Assembly (NCBI GenBank): GCA_964393115.1 | Contig: CAYMST010000256.1 | Span: forward strand, 1-6,913 | Origin: CAYMST01 sp964393115 | Lineage (GTDB): Bacteria > Bacteroidota > Bacteroidia > Cytophagales > Cyclobacteriaceae | Reading direction: 5' to 3' | Length of the DNA stretch: 6,913 nt | Part shown: positions 5,877 to 6,913 of the stretch, in pieces | Position numbering within the stretch: position 1 is the stretch's first letter | Layout: every line of letters starts with the position of its first letter | Translations under genes and position numbers: made by a program | Notes under the pieces: generated by a model | The model's database searches: none | Told to the model about the DNA's origin: nothing | The model's input: the letters and a program-made list of their open reading frames with translations, nothing else

Positions 5877-6297
5877 AATAATTTTTCTTCTGCTCGAAAT
5901 TTTGATTTTGTCAAGCTGCTCAATGAAAGATGAAGAAAAATTGGATAAAATATTGAACTCAGAAGAGTTGACTATCCAACAAAACACGTTTGGGGGTATC
6001 ACGGGGTACTATGAACAAATCTTCCACTTGAAGAAAGGTGAATATGAATCACTATTGTTAATTGATGAAGGAACAGACTATCAGACATTTGTTCGTATAC
6101 AAGAAAAGAAAGAACTTTTAAAATTGTTCATTCGAAAAGCATATGAATCAAATAACCCTGATAAAAAAATGTCTAATTCTTGCCTAACAGGAATTAACTC
6201 AGAATATATTATTAGAAGTGGATGGACAACTTTAACATTAAGACCAGATGAGAAATGTGATTCTATCTTTTCTTTAATAGTCGATAACAAAGAATGA
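5863..6297 (+). CDS. Small lipoprotein of unknown function
   Basis: The 144-residue product begins MKTIKIIFLLLEILILSSCS. The lysine-containing N-terminus, hydrophobic core and LSSC lipobox mark a type II signal peptide; Cys19 would be lipidated and the protein held in the inner or outer membrane facing the periplasm or surface. SMKDEEK follows the cysteine, an acidic-rich start like many exported Bacteroidota lipoproteins. The mature part is mixed alpha/beta (FGGITGYYEQIFHLKKGEYE, then ELLKLFIRKAYESNN). Two further cysteines, 107 and 132, could form a disulfide in the periplasm. I do not recognise a family. The start follows an A-rich stretch (AAAATTAAAAA) without a Shine-Dalgarno sequence, as is usual in the phylum. 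The gene appears intact and lies between possible site E and site F, as a single-gene unit. Confidence 0.75.
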   Translation: MKTIKIIFLLLEILILSSCSMKDEEKLDKILNSEELTIQQNTFGGITGYYEQIFHLKKGEYESLLLIDEGTDYQTFVRIQEKKELLKLFIRKAYESNNPDKKMSNSCLTGINSEYIIRSGWTTLTLRPDEKCDSIFSLIVDNKE

Positions 6298-6306
6298 AAA
6301 ACAGCA

Positions 6307-6332
6307 CTACAACAAGGTGCATAGGTAAACCT
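6307..6332 (+). repeat. Site F: short, possibly collapsed attC-like site
   Basis: CTACAACAAGGTG (6307-6319) is followed by ATAGGTAA, with a stem AGGT (6315-6318) and ACCT (6329-6332) around the loop GCATAGGTAA. It shares ACAAGGTG or ATAACAAGGTG-like sequence with site A and the TAGGTAA loop with site B. There is no long palindrome. It begins 9 bases after the lipoprotein stop. Confidence 0.5.
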
Positions 6333-6375
6333 AAAGTGAGAAGCTTCGAATCTGGTCCACCACTTAAAATAAAGT

Positions 6376-6698
6376 ATGAAACGGCACAAGATACAAATAA
6401 CATTCAAAGTTGTAAAGTCAAAAGGAATTCCTTCTGACTTTACATATTTTGTTTCGACTATTCAAGACAAGGTCGATACTATTGATGAGCTAAAGCCTGA
6501 TCTTTTTGATATCGAACTCCTGACGGGAACGGCCATTGATCACTATACAAATAAGGCAATTAAATATTCTGCCATTGACCTCCTCGGACCGATCGTTTTG
6601 TAAGGCAAAATGCTTCTGTATTTATGAAAGGTGACCGAGAAATAAGTGTACTTGCACAAAGAAGAGAAGCCTTTTTAGAAAAGGTGAAGTTAATCTAG
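6376..6698 (+). pseudogene. Unrecognised small protein gene with a 1-nt frameshift in a T run
   Basis: ATG 6376 opens MKRHKIQITFKVVKSKGIPS and runs 75 codons to TAA 6601-6603, ending AIDLLGPIVL. The frame that starts at 6600 then continues naturally as VRQNASVFMKGDREISVLAQ and RREAFLEKVKLI to TAG 6696-6698. Adding one T to the GTTTTG run at 6595-6600 joins them as GPIVFVRQNASVF, for a protein of about 107 residues. The joined product is soluble and charged, with a helical C-terminus, and no family is recognised. In the same frame after the TAG, KNRSESLSQLLADIPQVL also looks protein-like up to TAA 6765-6767, so the ancestral gene may have been longer still. The lesion sits in a homopolymer, so sequencing error is a serious alternative. 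The upstream neighbour is site F. Confidence 0.55.
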
Positions 6699-6883
6699 AA
6701 AAATCGGAGCGAATCGCTTTCACAGTTATTAGCTGATATTCCTCAAGTATTAAGCCAGAATACTTAATGGCTAAATACAGAATATTTGAAGCTCATTCGA
6801 CGCGTAGTCCTGCTTACCTTTGAAGATTAATATAATAAAAGAAAGATTATTTAATACTTATTTAATTTGAATTTAAAGGTAAT
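6699..6883 (+). other. AT-rich tail, no firm gene
   Basis: After the broken gene, the first 66 bases may be its continuation (see that entry). A 7-bp inverted repeat AAGTATT/AATACTT (6745-6751 and 6759-6765) spans its end. An 18-codon frame MAKYRIFEAHSTRSPAYL starts at 6767, overlapping the upstream TAA as TAATG, but is too short to call. From about 6820 the sequence is strongly AT-rich (TAATATAATAAAAG, TTATTTAATTTG) and could be a promoter region for a gene at the right edge. No palindromic site is seen here. Confidence 0.4.
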
Positions 6884-6913
6884 ATGGTCAAGATAGTTAG
6901 TCAAATTATACTG
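6884..6913 (+). CDS. Possible start of a gene running off the right edge
   Basis: ATG 6884 is preceded by AAAGG at a suitable distance and by an AT-rich leader. The ten codons available read MVKIVSQIIL and reach the window end without a stop. The hydrophobic residues would suit a signal or anchor segment, but ten codons are too few to decide. Confidence 0.25.
   Translation, partial: MVKIVSQIIL

Noticed and set aside
211..6332. A CRISPR array from the repeated elements
   Set aside because: Repeats differ in length and sequence and are separated by whole genes, not by uniform short spacers.
6081..6407. Minus-strand open frame of 108 codons
   Set aside because: It runs opposite the intact lipoprotein gene and across site F; composition (Cys, Phe, Ser-rich) is typical of a reverse-strand shadow.

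Overview
The window looks like accessory DNA from a member of the Bacteroidota. Base composition is AT-rich, and the genes lack consistent Shine-Dalgarno sequences. The recognisable proteins are types common in that phylum: a secreted MORN-repeat protein with a TonB C-terminal domain, a carboxypeptidase-regulatory-like domain apparently joined to an outer-membrane barrel, and a small SSC lipoprotein. A finer placement cannot be supported. No integrase, transposase, rRNA, tRNA or CRISPR array was seen.

The layout is a row of unrelated plus-strand genes separated by long imperfect palindromes. In order: the 3' end of an unknown gene (2-202); a large palindromic repeat (site A, 211-453); a small two-helix membrane protein (481-783); a short repeat (site B, 806-830); a frameshifted unknown gene (831-1494); a palindromic repeat (site C, 1456-1665); a shortened DUF4238 gene (1675-2082) continuing in frame, past one stop, into a DUF1801 gene (to 2472); a second DUF1801 gene (2482-2883); a GC-richer coding scrap (2883-3005); the 506-residue MORN/TonB_C protein (3044-4564); a hairpin terminator (4580-4618); a repeat (site D, 4664-4781); a broken outer-membrane protein in three reading-frame pieces (4785-5876); a possible degenerate site E (5746-5862); a lipoprotein (5863-6297); a short repeat (site F, 6307-6332); and a frameshifted small gene (6376-6698). 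An AT-rich tail ends with a possible gene start at 6884.

The most interesting signal is the repeat family. Sites A, B, C and F begin with TAYAAC followed by a tiny hairpin. A and C end in GTTGTA, the complement of the left end, and lie just before the next gene. This is the architecture of an integron-like cassette array, but the ends do not match the canonical attC consensus and no integrase is present. The cassette interpretation is therefore an inference.

Most of the remaining genes carry at least one lesion: a missing start, an in-frame stop or a single-base frameshift. Either the array is decaying, or the sequence contains uncorrected indels. Nothing suggests that the genes form one pathway; they look like independent cargo.
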